From positions 37,821 to 101,820 of the forward strand of contig JAFRCN010000002.1 in assembly GCA_017404335.1 (NCBI GenBank): 64,000 nucleotides of DNA, in the 5' to 3' direction. A program made the translations under genes and the position numbers. The notes beneath the pieces are model-generated. The model ran no database searches and was not told the origin of the DNA. It saw only the letters and a list, made by a program, of their open reading frames with translations. Below are positions 63,093 through 64,000 of the stretch, piece after piece. The stretch's first letter is position 1. Every line of letters starts with the position of its first letter. The DNA is from Candidatus Saccharimonadota bacterium. GTDB taxonomy: Bacteria > Patescibacteriota > Saccharimonadia > Saccharimonadales > Saccharimonadaceae.

Positions 63093-64000
63093 ATGAAAGT
63101 TAAGTCGAAAAAGATTTCGGACTCTAGGATTGAGTTGACCGTTACGCTCGAACCGGAAGATTTAAAAGTCGCTAAGGAAAAGGCGCTTTTAAAGCTAGCT
63201 AAGGAAGTAAAGGTCGAAGGTTTTAGAAAGGGCAAGGTGCCGGCGAAAGTCGCGAAAAAGTTTATCCCGGACAACGATTTAAACGCGGAAGCGATCGATA
63301 TCGCGGTTCGGACGACCGTAATTGAGGCGTTTAATAAAGTCGAGAAGTCGCCATTAGTTTTGCCAAGCGTCAATGTTACGAAATATGTTCCGGACGAAAC
63401 GGCGGAATACACCGCGACGGCGGACATTATTCCAGAAATTAAACTCGGGGACTATAAGAAATTAGGAGTGAAGAAGCCGGAAGCTAAAGTTTCGGAAAAA
63501 GACATTAAGGGCGTATTAGAAAACATTGCGTCGTCGTTTGCCGAGAAAAAAGCGATTAAACGTGAGGCGAAGTTGACCGACGAAGTCGTAATCGACTTCG
63601 TCGGCAAGAAAGACGGCGAGGCTTTTCCAGGTGGTTCGGCGAAGGATTATAAACTCGTTTTAGGCTCGAAGACGTTTATTCCTGGGTTTGAAGATGGAAT
63701 CGTCGGGCACGAGCCAGGCGATAAGTTCGAACTTAAATTGACTTTCCCGAAAGATTACGGTGTAAAGGATCTGGCCGGAGCGAAAACGGTTTTTGAAATT
63801 TTGGTTAAGCAAATTAACGAAGTAACCAAGCCGGCGATTGATGACGAACTTGCAAAAAAATGCGGTCCGTTTAAGTCGCTTGACGAGCTAAAAAAGGACA
63901 TCGAGAAAAACTTATCTGCGCAGAACGAACACAAATTGAATGAAAAATTCAAAGATGATTTAATCGAAGCTTTGGTTAAAAAGTCGACGGTGCCGGCGCC
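63093..64000 (+). CDS. tig: Trigger factor (3' truncated by window end)
   Basis: 302 codons are visible and the frame is open to the edge. The N-terminal ribosome-binding domain has KVEGFRKGKVPAKVAKKF (the GFRxGxxP signature). The PPIase domain (~150-230) includes DEVVIDFVGKKDGEAFPGGSA, YKLVLGSKTFIPGFEDGIVGHEPGDKFELKLTFPKDYG. The start of the C-terminal helical domain follows (DDELAKKCGPFKSLDELKKDI). It is the ribosome-bound chaperone. CAGGAG lies 7 bases before the ATG. Confidence 0.96.
   Translation, partial: MKVKSKKISDSRIELTVTLEPEDLKVAKEKALLKLAKEVKVEGFRKGKVPAKVAKKFIPDNDLNAEAIDIAVRTTVIEAFNKVEKSPLVLPSVNVTKYVPDETAEYTATADIIPEIKLGDYKKLGVKKPEAKVSEKDIKGVLENIASSFAEKKAIKREAKLTDEVVIDFVGKKDGEAFPGGSAKDYKLVLGSKTFIPGFEDGIVGHEPGDKFELKLTFPKDYGVKDLAGAKTVFEILVKQINEVTKPAIDDELAKKCGPFKSLDELKKDIEKNLSAQNEHKLNEKFKDDLIEALVKKSTVPA

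Overview
This window looks like a piece of chromosome from a Candidate Phyla Radiation bacterium, most likely Saccharibacteria (TM7). Supporting signs: genes are short and tightly packed, with 3' ends overlapping by a few bases. UGA is used as a normal stop, which argues against the CPR lineages that recode UGA. Several conserved proteins are trimmed: AlaS lacks the C-Ala domain, and RecR and DnaX lack their usual zinc-binding cysteines. SecE and L1 carry charged N-terminal extensions. A large share of genes appear leaderless, with an extended -10 box (TGnTATAAT) only about 6-10 bases before the start codon. The taxonomic call is inference from gene content; no rRNA gene is present.

Layout. 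1-4.3 kb: tail of an ABC permease, tRNA-Gln(CUG), an acyltransferase-like gene and a short glycogen phosphorylase. 4.3-8.3 kb: translation block secE-nusG-rplK-rplA, a membrane protein, then an L10 leader with rplJ-rplL. 8.4-16.5 kb: a SufS-like desulfurase, a membrane thioredoxin-fold protein, then dnaX-dnaB-membrane protein-ybaB-recR. 16.5-23.5 kb: acyl-CoA synthetase, cdsA, pgsA, a YqeG phosphatase, a DHH phosphoesterase, a hydrolase and cysS. 23.6-32.4 kb: queuosine genes queA-tgt-queH, AI-2E-type and flippase-type membrane proteins, and a heterodimeric ABC exporter. 32.3-37.4 kb: tmk, tdk, ung, dCMP deaminase, typA, tatD. 37.4-43.8 kb: small unknown proteins, an IscS-like desulfurase with mnmA (tRNA 2-thiolation), an HD protein, alaS. 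43.9-48.5 kb: a HAD protein, an FtsA/PilM-like protein, a pseudouridine synthase and a two-component pair. 48.5-52.6 kb: a cell-envelope run including a RuvX-MltG fusion and a LysM-CHAP protein. 52.7-57.8 kb: obgE, trmD, a candidate small RNA, recG, rsmD. 57.9-64 kb: a Ser-rich LPXTG-like protein, tRNA-Leu(UAG), yggU, a Zn/Mn ABC importer, an FAD oxidase and the start of trigger factor.

The most striking feature is a set of at least eleven palindromic DNA elements inserted in frame inside conserved housekeeping genes: dnaX, cysS, queA (two), tgt, iscS-like, mnmA (one nested in another), rluB-like, obgE (two) and trmD. They fall into two superfamilies. Copies in different genes share near-identical cores, while their paired stems differ by compensating changes, so the fold is kept even where the sequence is not. 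Both orientations and all three reading frames are used without stops. In concept they resemble the Rickettsia palindromic elements, but no sequence relationship to those is claimed. No transposase is present in the window. A separate intergenic palindrome of about 175 bp runs into the 3' end of the rluB-like gene.

Regulation appears to use two modes. Ribosomal and secretion genes have Shine-Dalgarno sites and longer leaders. Most other genes are apparently leaderless, and several divergent gene pairs share one palindromic core promoter.
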